DNA of 64,000 bases from Candidatus Bathyoplasma sp. NZ (GTDB lineage: Bacteria > Bacillota_I > Bacilli_A > MAG-NZ): NCBI GenBank assembly GCA_013332095.1, contig JABENI010000009.1:62001-126000 (forward strand), given 5' to 3'. Positions 63,879-64,000 of this stretch are shown piece after piece; position 1 is the stretch's first letter; every line of letters starts with the position of its first letter. The notes beneath the pieces are model-generated. The model did not search any database, was not told where the DNA came from, and was given only the letters and a program-made list of their open reading frames with translations. The translations under genes and the position numbers were made by a program.

Positions 63879-64000
63879 TTAAACTTCTTCAATCGGTTGA
63901 CTGGTTCTATCTTCTTTTATCTGTTTATAAAATATTGCAAAAGCAATTTGATATTTTGAGGCAATATAAACCATTAAAATAACAAATGGAATTGTTAATT
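63879..64000 (-). CDS. DUF975-like membrane protein, paralogue 11 (3' end only)
   Basis: Only the last 39 codons and stop are in the window. They read through YIASKYQIAFAIFYKQIKED to the tail RTSQPIEEV. The YQIAFA and SQP residues match paralogue 1 best. The rest of the gene, its start codon and any further units lie beyond base 64000. Confidence 0.85.
   Translation of the reverse strand, partial: LTIPFVILMVYIASKYQIAFAIFYKQIKEDRTSQPIEEV

Larger units (their letters stand above)
49256..64000. repeat. Tandem array of eleven DUF975-like membrane-protein genes
   Basis: Eleven paralogues (the last cut by the window end) lie head to tail on the minus strand. Each unit from left to right is: an ispH 5' relic, a small-gene 3' relic, a hairpin with arms AAGAACAA and TTGTTCTT, the DUF975 gene and its upstream region. 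Unit length is about 1.5 kb for the left five and about 1.1-1.25 kb for the right ones. The intact ispH and small gene stand once, before the eleventh copy. Confidence 0.9.

Noticed and set aside
49256-64000. CRISPR array or phage-like repeats
   Set aside because: Repeats are gene-sized and coding with no short regular spacers, and no cas or phage genes are present.

Overview
The window is a chromosomal segment of a very AT-rich bacterium of the Bacillota. It uses the standard code: TGG is read as Trp and TGA is a normal stop. Three gene runs follow a Bacillus-type order: hrcA-grpE-dnaK-dnaJ-mtaB-rpsU, then yqfC-yqfD-phoH-ybeY-era-yqzL-recO, and glyQS-dnaG-rpoD-trmK-nif3. The divergent plsY/parE-parC pair is also Bacillus-like. 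ispG and ispH show the non-mevalonate isoprenoid pathway, and yqfC/yqfD are normally sporulation-linked. My inference is a deep Bacilli lineage of the Erysipelotrichia/Turicibacter/Haloplasma kind; the species cannot be named from this sequence.

Layout. 1-3690: a tandem array of small hydrophobic peptide genes with TTG starts and a RiPP-like leader, separated by decayed ABC-transporter pieces and long AT-rich relics. 3849-7874: an MFS transporter and an ABC-2 exporter operon. 7978-13311: threonine aldolase, the bifunctional glutathione synthetase GshF, an unrecognised pseudogene and a lipoprotein. 13375-15343: ispG, rpmG and a metallo-beta-lactamase-fold hydrolase. 15430-20071: the heat-shock operon under two CIRCE operators. 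20200-32491: tRNA modification, translation, ribosome assembly, repair, primase and the main sigma factor. 32645-38435: ferredoxin, yneF, plsY and topoisomerase IV. 38518-41193: a DUF4261 protein, an apparently inactive Fic-fold protein and a PHP hydrolase whose 3' end is repeated downstream. 42613-49255: a small toxin-like membrane peptide, a 1401-residue 2-hydroxyacyl-CoA dehydratase activase, nfo and a DEAD-box helicase.

49256-64000 is the most unusual part. Ten complete DUF975-like membrane-protein genes and the end of an eleventh lie in tandem on the minus strand. Every spacer carries the same relic: the promoter and first ~130 bases of ispH joined to the 3' end of a small membrane-protein gene. 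The intact parents (ispH and the 65-residue gene) sit once, at the right end, beside copy 11. The simplest reading is one deletion that fused the two genes, followed by tandem amplification of fusion plus DUF975 gene. The first five units also carry a second vestigial ORF upstream of the DUF975 gene. In eight of ten complete copies the codon at the ideal distance from the Shine-Dalgarno is ATT, where two copies have ATG.

Two other proteins look like retained folds without catalysis: a cytidine-deaminase domain fused to YbeY that lacks all zinc ligands, and the Fic-like protein that lacks the catalytic motif.
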